Of a stretch of 48,178 nucleotides of DNA, positions 6,507 to 15,193 are shown piece by piece. Position 1 is the first letter of the stretch, and each line of letters begins with the position of its first letter. This DNA is from Anaerococcus vaginalis (GTDB lineage: Bacteria; Bacillota; Clostridia; Tissierellales; Peptoniphilaceae): NCBI GenBank assembly GCA_018363915.1, contig JAGZMY010000014.1, forward strand, positions 1 to 48,178, written 5' to 3'. The translations under genes and the position numbers were made by a program. The notes below the pieces were generated by a model. The model saw only the letters and a list, made by a program, of their open reading frames with translations, did no database searches and was not told the DNA's origin.

Positions 6507-8119
6507 AGATTAGCTTCCTTGGCTAATTCATGTTCTTTTTTAAGTCTTTCTTCTTCATTTTTTTCGAAGGCTTTCATTTTTGTTTCTTCTGATACATCCA
6601 TCAAGTGGCAAGCTACAAAGTGGCCTTTTTCAACTTCTTTAAGCTCTGGCTCAAATTGTTTACAAATATCCATGCAATATTTACATCTTGTGTGGAAACG
6701 GCAACCCTTTGGTGGTCTTACTGCTGATGGAATATCTCCTTCAATTGTTTGAAGTTCTTGCCCCTTATCAACATCAGTTCTAGGGATTGCTTGCAAAAGT
6801 GCTTTTGTGTAAGGGTGTTGTGGATTTGCAAAAATTCTATCAGAATATGAAAGCTCAACCATAACTCCCAAATACATTACTCCTATCCTATCAGAAATAT
6901 ATTTTACAACTGAAAGGTCGTGGGTTATAAATAAATATGTTAAATTCAAGTCAGTTTTTAAATCTTGTAATAAGTTTATAATTTGTGATTGGATTGAAAC
7001 ATCAAGAGCTGATACTGCCTCATCGCAAACTATAAATTTTGGATTTAAAGCAAGGGCTCTGGCAATTCCAATTCTTTGTCTTTGTCCACCAGAAAATTGG
7101 TGAGGATACCTGTGAATAAAATATGGAGCAAGTCCACATTGGTTCATTATATCTTGGATATATTCGTTGTAGCCAGCTTCACTTCTTGATTTGAAAAGTC
7201 CATGGCCCAAGACACCTTCTCCAATTATATTTCCAACTGTCATTTTTGTATCCAAAGAACCATAAGGGTCTTGGAAAATTATTTGAAGATCTTTTCTAAG
7301 CTCTCTCATTTCTTCGTTTGTAAGTCTTGAAAGGTCTATTCCATCATCTACAAAACTTTCGAATTTTTCAAAAAGCTCTTTTGATTTTAATTCTTCTTTT
7401 TTAGCAGATATTTTTTGCTCTTTTTCCAAAACTTCCTTATCAAGTTTTTCTTTTTTATTCAAAAGTTCCTTGTATTTCGGATCATTTAGAATAGCATCTT
7501 TTAATTCTTTTTTATCTCTAATCCTTACTTCGTCTTTTTCTTCAATTTTTTTAATGTCTAGTAAAACTTTGGATCTTTCCTTGATTTTTTTGTAATAATC
7601 ATCAAGAATAGAAGAAATTTCTGACAAATTGTCGCTTGCAAGAAGTCCTCCTGCTATTCTCATCATATTTTCATAATCTTCTTGAAGAAGTCTTCTTTGA
7701 TGCATAGCAGCTTCGTTTAATTCAGCTTTTTTTTCTTCATCTTCAGTTTTTTCTAGTTCATCATAAATTGAATGAAGTTTTTCCACTTCTGTATCGTATG
7801 AAGGGAATTTTTTTGGAATTTCTTTAATATCTTTTCCCATATAAGCTGGGGCAAGTCTATCAAGAGTTGTTCCATAATAAAGAGTAGTTCCTTCAGTTTG
7901 TTCATAAATTTGAAGGATTGTCCTACCAAAAGTAGATTTTCCACAACCACTTTCTCCAACCAAACCAAAAGTTTCGCCTTCAAATATATCTATAGAAATA
8001 TTTTCATTTGCATGGACATATTCGTTTGCTCCCCTAGAAAAGATAGATTTTTTCTTGATTGGGAAATATTTTTTGAGATTTCTTATTTTAAATAAGATCT
8101 TTTTATTATTTTTCTCCAT
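6503..8119 (-). CDS. oppF: Oligopeptide ABC transporter ATP-binding protein OppF, with large insertion
   Basis: One of the two ATPases powering peptide import. Walker A GESGCGKST (55-63), Q-loop IFQDPYGSLD (281-290), signature FSGGQRQR (342-349), Walker B FIVCDEAVSALD (362-373) and H-loop His400 are all intact. The C-terminal oligopeptide-transporter extension has a cysteine-rich stretch (Cys473, 479, 482, 486, 504). OppF is normally about 310-330 residues; here there are 538, because about 175 residues (84-260) rich in K and E and predicted helical lie between the first strands and the Q-loop segment. The reading frame is continuous, so this is an insertion, not an artefact of two genes. It overlaps oppD by 14 bases, with GGAG before the ATG. 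Confidence 0.95.
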   Translation of the reverse strand: MEKNNKKILFKIRNLKKYFPIKKKSIFSRGANEYVHANENISIDIFEGETFGLVGESGCGKSTFGRTILQIYEQTEGTTLYYGTTLDRLAPAYMGKDIKEIPKKFPSYDTEVEKLHSIYDELEKTEDEEKKAELNEAAMHQRRLLQEDYENMMRIAGGLLASDNLSEISSILDDYYKKIKERSKVLLDIKKIEEKDEVRIRDKKELKDAILNDPKYKELLNKKEKLDKEVLEKEQKISAKKEELKSKELFEKFESFVDDGIDLSRLTNEEMRELRKDLQIIFQDPYGSLDTKMTVGNIIGEGVLGHGLFKSRSEAGYNEYIQDIMNQCGLAPYFIHRYPHQFSGGQRQRIGIARALALNPKFIVCDEAVSALDVSIQSQIINLLQDLKTDLNLTYLFITHDLSVVKYISDRIGVMYLGVMVELSYSDRIFANPQHPYTKALLQAIPRTDVDKGQELQTIEGDIPSAVRPPKGCRFHTRCKYCMDICKQFEPELKEVEKGHFVACHLMDVSEETKMKAFEKNEEERLKKEHELAKEANL

Positions 8120-9110
8120 CTTCTCTCTCCTTTCTATTTGGAAAGTGGCATCTTATTTTTTGATTTTCATTTACTGCCACAAGCTCTGGCATTTCTTTTC
8201 TACATTTTTCAGTAGCAAATTTACACCTATCTGCAAATTTACATCCATCAGGAAGGTTTAGTGGATGTGGAACAGAACCAGGTATAATATCGAGTCTTTC
8301 ATTTCTATCACTTGTAATTGCTGGAATAGAATTTAAAAGAGCGATTGTGTAAGGATGGTTGTAATTTGTAATATCGTGTTTAAAAATATAATCAACTGGA
8401 GATTGTTCAACAATTTGTCCACAATACATTACAGCAACCTCATCTGCCATTTGATTTATTACTCCCAAATCGTGAGTTATAAATAAAATTGAAGTATTTT
8501 GTTTTTCCTTTAATTCGTTCATCAATTTTAGAATTTGAGCTTGGATTGTAACGTCAAGGGCTGTTGTTGGCTCATCTGCAATTAATAATTTTGGCTCACA
8601 AGCAAGGGCCATAGCAATCATAACCCTTTGGTTCATACCACCAGAAAGCTCGAATGGATATTGTTTGGCAACAACGTGAGGATTTGGAATTTTAACTTGA
8701 GCAAGTAATTCCTCCACTCTTTTTGCCGCTTCTTTTTTATTCATATGTTTGTGAAGAATTAAAACTTCAGAAATTTGTTTTTCCACTGTAAAAACTGGAT
8801 TAAGGGAACTCATTGGCTCTTGGAAAATCATAGAAATATCATTTCCTCTTACCTTTTCCATTTGATTTCTATTAAAGTCAGAAATCTTTTTACCATCAAA
8901 AATAATTTCTCCGCTGTAGATTTTTTGGTTTGGCTCAAAAAGTTGCAAAATACTCATAGCAGTTTGACTTTTTCCAGAACCACTTTCTCCAACCAAACCC
9001 AAAGTTTTTCCTTCTTCAATTGTGCATGATACTCCATTTACTGCTTTTATAAGACCACGTCTTGTTTCAAAGTAGGTATGAAGTTTTTTTATTTCAAGTA
9101 AATTTTTCAT
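8106..9110 (-). CDS. oppD: Oligopeptide ABC transporter ATP-binding protein OppD
   Basis: The second ATPase of the peptide importer, 334 residues, the normal family length and without the insertion seen in OppF. Walker A GESGSGKS (41-48), Q-loop IFQEPMSSLNP, signature LSGGMNQR, Walker B LLIADEPTTALD and the H-loop in LFITHDLG are present, followed by the oligopeptide-type C-terminal extension with the cysteines of DGCKFADRCKFATEKC. It starts eight bases after the oppC stop and overlaps oppF downstream, so the operon is tightly coupled. Substrate specificity cannot be read from the ATPase. Confidence 0.96.
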   Translation of the reverse strand: MKNLLEIKKLHTYFETRRGLIKAVNGVSCTIEEGKTLGLVGESGSGKSQTAMSILQLFEPNQKIYSGEIIFDGKKISDFNRNQMEKVRGNDISMIFQEPMSSLNPVFTVEKQISEVLILHKHMNKKEAAKRVEELLAQVKIPNPHVVAKQYPFELSGGMNQRVMIAMALACEPKLLIADEPTTALDVTIQAQILKLMNELKEKQNTSILFITHDLGVINQMADEVAVMYCGQIVEQSPVDYIFKHDITNYNHPYTIALLNSIPAITSDRNERLDIIPGSVPHPLNLPDGCKFADRCKFATEKCRKEMPELVAVNENQKIRCHFPNRKEREDGEK

Positions 9111-9118
9111 TTTTACAC

Positions 9119-11020
9119 CTATCTCTCATTTGATCTTGGGTCTATTGCATCTCTTAGGGCATCTCCAATCAAGTTTACTGAAAATGCTGCCAAAAATACT
9201 GCAAGAGCTGGAATTACCCATCTCCACCAATAAATATTAATTACATCTGATGATTGGGCACTTGTCATCATATTACCCCAAGATGGCATTGGCTCTTGAA
9301 CACCAAATCCTAAAAATGATAGACCTGCTTCAGTAAGTAGGTTTCCTGCAAATCCAAGAGTTGCATTTACAATTATTATTGATAGGATATTTGGCAAAAT
9401 ATGTCTTACAAGAATTGACGAATTTGTAACACCAAGGGCTTTAGCTGCGATTACATAATCTCTTTCTCTTTCAGCAAGAATTTGTCCACGAACAAGTCTT
9501 GCAATTCCTGTCCATCCAATAACACCAAGTAAAACCATGATCATCATAAGTCTGGTATTTTGACTAGTATTTACAGGAAGTAGGGCTGAAAGTGTAATAA
9601 TTAATGGATAAAATGGGAATGATTGAACAATTTCTGTAATTCTCATCAAAACATTGTCAACACGTCCGCCAGCATAACCTGAAACCATACCAATAATTAC
9701 ACCAAGAACTACTTGGATAAGAACTGATACAAAAGAAATTATTATGGTCATTTTTCCACCGTGAATTAATCTTGTAAAAATATCACGACCTTGGTCATCT
9801 GATCCAAATTTAAATCCTTTAAGTCCCCATGTATCAATTTTAGAATCCTTGCTTACAGCATAATTGTTGAAATAACCAGAAAATATTTTTTCATATTTTC
9901 CACTAGGAGCATCTGCTTCGCCATAATTATTATTTCCCCAAGAATACAATTTTCCATCTTCATCAAGGGCAGTAAAATGATTTGTTCCTGCAACTATATC
10001 TTTAATTTTGCCCTTAATTTTTGGAACATTATCTCCAGATAAGTTATCTCTAGAAGGTCCCCAAACATAAAGTTTTCCATTTTCATCAAGGGCTGCCGCA
10101 GAATTTGAAGTTAAGGCAACCTTAGAAATTTTAACTTTATTATTTTTAATTTCATCTGGCGCTCCAACATCTACCTCAGCTCCTCTTACACCTAAAAGTT
10201 TTGTAGAGCCATCTTTTAATACAGCCAAAATATTTGAACCGCTTGTATCAAAATCAACAACTTTTCCTTGAACTTCTTTTGGAATAAGATCAAGTCTTGA
10301 GTTCATTGTTGAACCCCAAACATATATATTATTTTTTTCAGTTAAAACTACAGAATATTGAACTCCACCACCAAGTTTTTTGATTCCTTCTTCTTTTATT
10401 TGACTTTCTTGCATTGGTGGAAGTTTTGTTTGTTGGAAGGAATCATTACCCCAACCATAAACTTCATTATCTTCAGTTGCAACAAGAATATGTCTATCCC
10501 CAGCTGCAACATCTTTTATTTTTTTACCATCAAGTTTTTCCTTTATATCATCAGGCATTTTCATAACATTATCTTCGTTATTTTTGCCCCAATAATAGAA
10601 ATTTTTCTTTTTAGTAAGACCTACACCAAAAGTATTTCCTACAGAAATTCTTTCAACACCTTCTTTTTCCATTTCAGAAGGATATTTCATATATCCAGAA
10701 CCTGGAGAAACATTTATAAGGTTACCCTCAGATTGGTAAGGATTAAAAGGAATTAATGCAGATCCAACAAAAACTGCTAGAATAATTCCAAGCATCAAAA
10801 GAAGACCGATAACTCCCAAAGGATTTCTAAAATAATTTTTTACAGCCATTTTCCCAGGAGAAGTAATGGCATCTTCTTTCAAAGACTCATTTTCATTTTT
10901 AGGATTAACATCTCCAAGATTTACATCAGATTCTTCATTATTTGCCCTAGTTCCAAAAGTAAACAAAGAAAGAACTAATCTACCAAAAGATTTAAATGAT
11001 TTATTTAATTCATCTTTCAT
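9119..11020 (-). CDS. oppC: Oligopeptide ABC transporter permease OppC with an inserted RCC1-like propeller
   Basis: A fusion-like permease of 633 residues; ordinary OppC has about 300. Residues 1-60 are a polar cytoplasmic extension, 61-92 give the first membrane helix, and from 405 the standard OppC core resumes (GSDDQGRDIFTRLIHGG, then five helices, with the ATPase-contact loop around ERDYVIAAKALG at 518-530). Between them, residues about 107-402 form seven repeats of RCC1 type, each ending in a WG-like motif: YYWG (142-145), YGWG (188-191), YVWG (233-236), a degenerate KLLG (274-277), YVWG (318-321), YSWG (359-362) and DTWG (396-399). Seven units equal a closed RCC1 propeller. By topology it would lie outside the membrane, near where OppA docks. 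GGAGG of the oppB 3' end serves as ribosome site. Confidence 0.95.
   Translation of the reverse strand: MKDELNKSFKSFGRLVLSLFTFGTRANNEESDVNLGDVNPKNENESLKEDAITSPGKMAVKNYFRNPLGVIGLLLMLGIILAVFVGSALIPFNPYQSEGNLINVSPGSGYMKYPSEMEKEGVERISVGNTFGVGLTKKKNFYYWGKNNEDNVMKMPDDIKEKLDGKKIKDVAAGDRHILVATEDNEVYGWGNDSFQQTKLPPMQESQIKEEGIKKLGGGVQYSVVLTEKNNIYVWGSTMNSRLDLIPKEVQGKVVDFDTSGSNILAVLKDGSTKLLGVRGAEVDVGAPDEIKNNKVKISKVALTSNSAAALDENGKLYVWGPSRDNLSGDNVPKIKGKIKDIVAGTNHFTALDEDGKLYSWGNNNYGEADAPSGKYEKIFSGYFNNYAVSKDSKIDTWGLKGFKFGSDDQGRDIFTRLIHGGKMTIIISFVSVLIQVVLGVIIGMVSGYAGGRVDNVLMRITEIVQSFPFYPLIITLSALLPVNTSQNTRLMMIMVLLGVIGWTGIARLVRGQILAERERDYVIAAKALGVTNSSILVRHILPNILSIIIVNATLGFAGNLLTEAGLSFLGFGVQEPMPSWGNMMTSAQSSDVINIYWWRWVIPALAVFLAAFSVNLIGDALRDAIDPRSNER
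9815..10702 (-). other. RCC1-like seven-repeat domain inside oppC
   Basis: This is the part of oppC coding for the extra domain. Blade motifs recur about every 38-47 residues, often preceded by a glycine-rich AAGDRH, GGGVQY or VAGTNHFTAL segment, as in RCC1 repeats. Base composition and codon style look like the neighbours, so there is no sign of recent transfer. In eukaryotic and bacterial proteins RCC1 propellers mediate binding to proteins or ligands; what this one binds is unknown. Confidence 0.85.
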
Positions 11021-11021
11021 A

Positions 11022-11984
11022 TTAAGCCTCCAATTTTACTCTAGGATCTACAAGAGCATAAGCAATATCCATAATCAAGTTTCCAAGAAGAGTTAAAATT
11101 GCATAAAACATAGTTAAAGCAAGAATAACATTATAATCTTGAGCTAAAACAGATTTAATAAGAATATTTCCAATTCCCCTGTAGGCAAAAATAGTTTCAG
11201 TTATAGCAGAACCCGAAAACATTGATAAAACAGCCCAAGTCATAGCAGTTACAACTGGAATTAGGGCGTTTCTAAAAGCGTGAGAATAAATTACAGTTTT
11301 TTCCTTTAAACCCTTAGCCCTTGCAGTTCTAATATAATCCTCATTTAAAGAATCAAGCATAGAATTTCTTACATATCTAGAAATAGATGCCATAGAACCA
11401 AAAGTTAAAGTTAAAGTAGGTAGGATTAAATACTTAACCCATTCGCCAAAAGTATTATTTCTAGGCATACCATTAGCAGGGAACCATCCTAGCCTAAAAG
11501 CAAATAAGAATATCAAAAATAATCCTATAAAAAATGTAGGCAAAGAAATTCCAACAAGAGTAAACACCTGGAAGAACTTATCAAAAAATCCTCCCTTATG
11601 AACAGCCGATCTTATTCCAATAAGCACCGAAAGCACAAAAGAAACAAGAGTCGAACCTATATTTAATAAAATTGTATTTTTAAGTGGTTCAGAAAGATAT
11701 TCCTTAACAGGTCTTTTAGCTTGAGTAGATTCACCAAAATCTCCCTTCAAACTTCTTCCCATCCACATAAAATATTGCTCTGGCAACGATTTATCATAAC
11801 CATAACGTTTCTCAAGATTTTTATACATTTGTTCTTGTTGAGCCTTGGTCATTCTTCCATCCTTTGGCATCATAGCTAAAACAGGATCGCCAGGCATTGA
11901 TTTAGAAAGTACAAAAACCAAAATAGATATAATTATGGCTACAGGAATCAAATTAATGATTCTTTTTACTATGTATTTTAACAT
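11022..11984 (-). CDS. oppB: Oligopeptide ABC transporter permease OppB
   Basis: The partner permease, 320 residues from the chosen start, with six membrane helices and the OppB hallmark order: N-terminal MLKYIVKRIINLIP, the extracytoplasmic PGDPVLAMM segment, and the coupling loop DYIRTARAKGLKEKTVIYSHAFRNALIP. Two ATGs (11990 and 11984) follow AAGGAAGG; the second has the better spacing. A longer frame beginning at a GTG at 12035 has no ribosome site and extra residues unlike the family. First gene of oppB-C-D-F-small protein; a promoter lies about 175 bases upstream. Unlike OppC it carries no extra domain. Confidence 0.95.
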   Translation of the reverse strand: MLKYIVKRIINLIPVAIIISILVFVLSKSMPGDPVLAMMPKDGRMTKAQQEQMYKNLEKRYGYDKSLPEQYFMWMGRSLKGDFGESTQAKRPVKEYLSEPLKNTILLNIGSTLVSFVLSVLIGIRSAVHKGGFFDKFFQVFTLVGISLPTFFIGLFLIFLFAFRLGWFPANGMPRNNTFGEWVKYLILPTLTLTFGSMASISRYVRNSMLDSLNEDYIRTARAKGLKEKTVIYSHAFRNALIPVVTAMTWAVLSMFSGSAITETIFAYRGIGNILIKSVLAQDYNVILALTMFYAILTLLGNLIMDIAYALVDPRVKLEA

Positions 11985-12159
11985 ATTCATCCCTTCCTTA
12001 TGTTTTTCAAGCTTACCAACTAATATTTTATTCACATTGATTAATTAAAAATCTTTATAATTTTCAACAAAGATTTTGACTAAGAAAATATTACTTATAG
12101 AAATTTATAAATAAATATAAAAAAATTAGATAGAGTAAACTTATAATATCATAACCATT

Positions 12160-12188
12160 ATATTAATATAAAAACCTATATTTGTCAA
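12160..12188 (-). promoter_or_regulatory. Promoter of oppBCDF
   Basis: Reverse strand: TTGACA (12188-12183), 17-base spacer, TAATAT (12165-12160). It gives a leader of about 170 bases before oppB and shows that the permease/ATPase genes can be transcribed separately from oppA, which ends in its own terminator. The rest of the 12200-12649 stretch is very AT-rich and shows no gene, RNA or repeat that can be supported. Confidence 0.7.
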
Positions 12189-12649
12189 CGAAAAATTTGT
12201 CATAAACTTATAAAGATTGACATTTATTTTTAAAAATTCATTATTCATGAGCAAAAACTTATCTCAATGCATATTAATTGAAAAATTATTCTACAATACG
12301 TTAATACTCTAATGATTTTAATTTATAAAGATGAATTTGGGAATTAATAAAAATAAAAAATATAAATTAATAAAAAATGATATTAAAAAAGGAAAATAAA
12401 TTTGATTAGAAAGCAAAAAAATATTGTGGCTTTTCTAGAAATAGATTTCTATTAGCTAAATTTATGAAATGTAAAAAAATCATAGCAAATAAAAAACTCC
12501 TTATAAAACAAGTTAATAATTTAAATTAATTACAGTTTTTTTACTATTTATATTTCTAAATTTCAAAAAATTTTGTAATCATATTCCTTTTCTAATTTTT
12601 ATACTAAGCAAATAAAAAAGAAATTTTATACTCATCAATTAAATCAATT

Positions 12650-12679
12650 AAAAAGAAGCCAAATTTATGGCTTCTTTTT
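12650..12679 (-). terminator. Terminator behind oppA
   Basis: AAAAAGAAGCC (12650-12660) pairs with GGCTTCTTTTT (12669-12679) around an 8-base loop. On the reverse strand it ends in five T residues, about 20 bases after the oppA stop codon, and it would allow excess OppA over the rest of the transporter. Confidence 0.9.
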
Positions 12680-12699
12680 GTCTTTTATTTGATTAAATC

Positions 12700-14826
12700 T
12701 TATTTAAGACTCATTTGATTGATTTGGCAAGATACTGCCCATTCTGGTGTTAAACCATCAAATCCTTTAACTCTTGATGATGCTGATGAGTGGATATTGT
12801 TAGAATAAAGTGGAATTTCTGGAAGGTAATCATTGTACCATAATTGGAATTCTTCCCATTTATCTAAGTAAGCTTCTTTATCGCCAGGTTTTACTTGTCT
12901 TAATTCTTCAGTTATTTTATCAACTTTTGGATCATTTGTCTTTGTTTTATTATCATTTCCTTTACTATTGTATTGGTAGTAAGGATCAAATGGTGATCCA
13001 AATCCAAGTCCCATGTTGAATGCTGTATATTCTGCTTTATCTCCTTCTTTTGGATTTTCTCTGTAGTTTAGAAGGGTATTAAAGTCACCTGCTTGAACGT
13101 TGTATTCAAGTCCTGCTTGTTTAGCATTGTCTGGTAATTGGTTTGAAAGAAGTGTTGTTATTTCTGATTCTTTTGCACCAAATTGGTTGATTTGTAATTT
13201 CTTTCCATTTTCATCGTATCTGTAGTAATCAAATTTGTCAGCATTATTTTTGTATTCTTCTGCTGCTTTTTTAACATCCCAAGGAGTTTTTCCATCTTTT
13301 TCAAATTTGTATGGAGAATTATCTAATCTCTTGTTAGCTTCATCAACATTTAATGTATATTTTGTAAGTTTAGCTTCTACGTCAGCTCCTCTTTCTTTAT
13401 ACATCCATTGGCTAGAACCATACATTCCGTTTGTTACTACTGCATATCCACCTGCAAAGTTTTGTACGAAATCATCTCTGTTCATTAAAAATGCTACTGC
13501 TTGTCTTACTTCTTTGTATTGAGTTGGTCCCCTATCATCTAAGAATGATAAACATCCATAACCATTTCTGTCGTAAGCTACATATTGCAATTTCTTTTCT
13601 TCAGCAGCTTTTCTAATTTGAGAAATTCTTGAACCATTCATTTCATCTTCGAATACATCTATGTCCCCATTTTTAACAAGGTCTACAGATATTTCTGGGT
13701 TTATTGCTTGAATGATTACATTTGGAATTGTAGCTTTGTGTCCTTCAAAATCTCCAGCATATTGGTCGTTAAGTTCCATTTTAACCATATTATTTTCAAA
13801 TGAAACAAATTTATAAGGTCCACAAGTAACTTTTGGTGCTTTTCTGTAGTCATTTGCATCAAAAAGCATAGCTTGTTCAACAAGCATTTCTGTAGGGTCT
13901 ATATCATTTCCGCTTTCTGCAGATTTTTTCTTATCTTCAAGAGTTTTTAATTTCTCTTCGTGTTCTTTTTTGTATTCTGGATCTTCTTCGCCAGCTTCTT
14001 TTACTTCTTCATCATAAGAAGATTTTTCTGTTTCAATTTGCTTATCAAGTGATTCAACAAAGGCTTTTTTATCATCGTCTGATAATTTATAACCATCTTT
14101 AAGAGCAAATTTAGATCCATCAATTGTTAAGTTTGGAGCTATATAATGAATTGGTCTTGGGTTCATTACCTTTAAAGATTCTTCTTCAAAGTATGGTAAG
14201 AATGATGAATCAAGTGTAATTTCAAAAGTATGATCATCAATTTTTTTAACACCTTCAAATTCTTTAGTTTTTCCTTCTCTAAAGTCATTGTAACCCTTTA
14301 ATGAATCTCCACCTATTTCAGTAGATCCTGTTATTAGAGCATAATCTTGTGGTGAGTGTAAAAGAGCTTTAAATAAATAATCATCAGCTGTTACAGGCTT
14401 ACCATCAGACCATTTTAAATCTTTTTTAATTTTAAAAGTAAAAGTTTTTGATCCATCTTCATTTTGTTTTTCTTGAGGATCTCCATCAAGAACTGTTTTA
14501 TTAACTACATATTTTCCGCCCTTATCTTTAACGTAAGTATCATAACCAACAGAACCTTGGATTCCCATAAATTCTCTTGCTCTTACGTCATTTTGGCTGT
14601 TATTAAAACCTTGGATGAATTCTCCACCAAGTGAATCAACACCTACTACAAGTGTGTCATCATTAGTTTGCTTTTTAAATTCTTCATCCTTAGCTTGTTC
14701 GTTACTTGCATTGTTGTCTCCAGCATTTGAGCCGTTGTTGTCTTTGTTTCCGCTACCGCCACAAGCAGTAAGTGTTAAAACTAAGCCAAGCGCAAAAGCT
14801 TGTGAGAAAACTTTTTTTACATTCAT
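12700..14826 (-). CDS. oppA: Oligopeptide-binding lipoprotein OppA
   Basis: The substrate-binding protein of the peptide importer (SBP family 5), anchored outside the membrane. Residues 1-21 form a lipoprotein signal with lipobox LTAC and lipidated Cys22, followed by a Gly/Asn/Asp linker. The core shows DLKWSDGKPVTADD (136-149), the family's signature region. At 708 residues it is 150 or more longer than usual: part is the linker, and residues about 237-315 are a charged, probably helical segment (many E, K, D) not typical of the family. A GGAG-type ribosome site precedes the ATG. It has its own consensus promoter and a terminator, separate from oppBCDF. Confidence 0.95.
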   Translation of the reverse strand: MNVKKVFSQAFALGLVLTLTACGGSGNKDNNGSNAGDNNASNEQAKDEEFKKQTNDDTLVVGVDSLGGEFIQGFNNSQNDVRAREFMGIQGSVGYDTYVKDKGGKYVVNKTVLDGDPQEKQNEDGSKTFTFKIKKDLKWSDGKPVTADDYLFKALLHSPQDYALITGSTEIGGDSLKGYNDFREGKTKEFEGVKKIDDHTFEITLDSSFLPYFEEESLKVMNPRPIHYIAPNLTIDGSKFALKDGYKLSDDDKKAFVESLDKQIETEKSSYDEEVKEAGEEDPEYKKEHEEKLKTLEDKKKSAESGNDIDPTEMLVEQAMLFDANDYRKAPKVTCGPYKFVSFENNMVKMELNDQYAGDFEGHKATIPNVIIQAINPEISVDLVKNGDIDVFEDEMNGSRISQIRKAAEEKKLQYVAYDRNGYGCLSFLDDRGPTQYKEVRQAVAFLMNRDDFVQNFAGGYAVVTNGMYGSSQWMYKERGADVEAKLTKYTLNVDEANKRLDNSPYKFEKDGKTPWDVKKAAEEYKNNADKFDYYRYDENGKKLQINQFGAKESEITTLLSNQLPDNAKQAGLEYNVQAGDFNTLLNYRENPKEGDKAEYTAFNMGLGFGSPFDPYYQYNSKGNDNKTKTNDPKVDKITEELRQVKPGDKEAYLDKWEEFQLWYNDYLPEIPLYSNNIHSSASSRVKGFDGLTPEWAVSCQINQMSLK

Positions 14827-14870
14827 CCTTCTCTCCTCTTTTCTTTTTTATTTTTGATTTATATGAATAC

Positions 14871-14899
14871 ATTATAGTTTATATTTATGTTTTTGTCAA
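14871..14899 (-). promoter_or_regulatory. Promoter of oppA (full consensus)
   Basis: Reverse strand: TTGACA (14899-14894), exactly 17 bases, TATAAT (14876-14871). Both hexamers are perfect, so strong expression is expected, as is usual for binding proteins. The leader is about 35 bases. The rest of 14900-15164 is AT-rich with no gene seen. Confidence 0.9.
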
Positions 14900-15164
14900 A
14901 CTCCATTTATTGCTGATAATTCCAATAAATTTAAATAAAAAAATTTTTTTTAAAATTTTATATTTTTATATTTATACAAAATTTTAAGTTTTTTTTGTAG
15001 AAAAATCAGAGATTTTTTTTGATTTATTAAGCTAAACTATTGAAATAATAAGTTTTGCTTCATTTGCATATTAATAGACTAAATTGTAATTTATAAAATT
15101 TAAAAAATTATATTTTCAAAAAATATTTGAGAAATTTTCTTAAATTTTTAAAAATTTTCAAAAA

Positions 15165-15193
15165 AATAACTAGCAGATAAACTGCTAGTTATT
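15165..15193 (-). terminator. Terminator at the end of the gyrase-sigma operon
   Basis: A 12-bp stem, AATAACTAGCAG (15165-15176) with CTGCTAGTTATT (15182-15193), and a seven-T tail on the reverse strand. The hairpin includes the stop codon of the sigma gene. It is the first convincing leftward terminator after dnaA. Confidence 0.92.

Noticed and set aside
10358..10756. 132-codon forward open frame inside oppC
   Set aside because: Antisense to the RCC1-like domain; its composition (F/I/N-rich) is that of an antisense shadow and it has no ribosome site.
12430..12450. TAGAAATAGATTTCTA inverted repeat in the oppA-oppB gap
   Set aside because: Only two bases between the arms and no neighbouring promoter or T run; expected by chance in such AT-rich sequence.
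15001..15017. AAAAATC/GATTTTT hairpin upstream of the opp and sigma terminators
   Set aside because: A single G-C pair and a 3-base loop; too weak to call a terminator.
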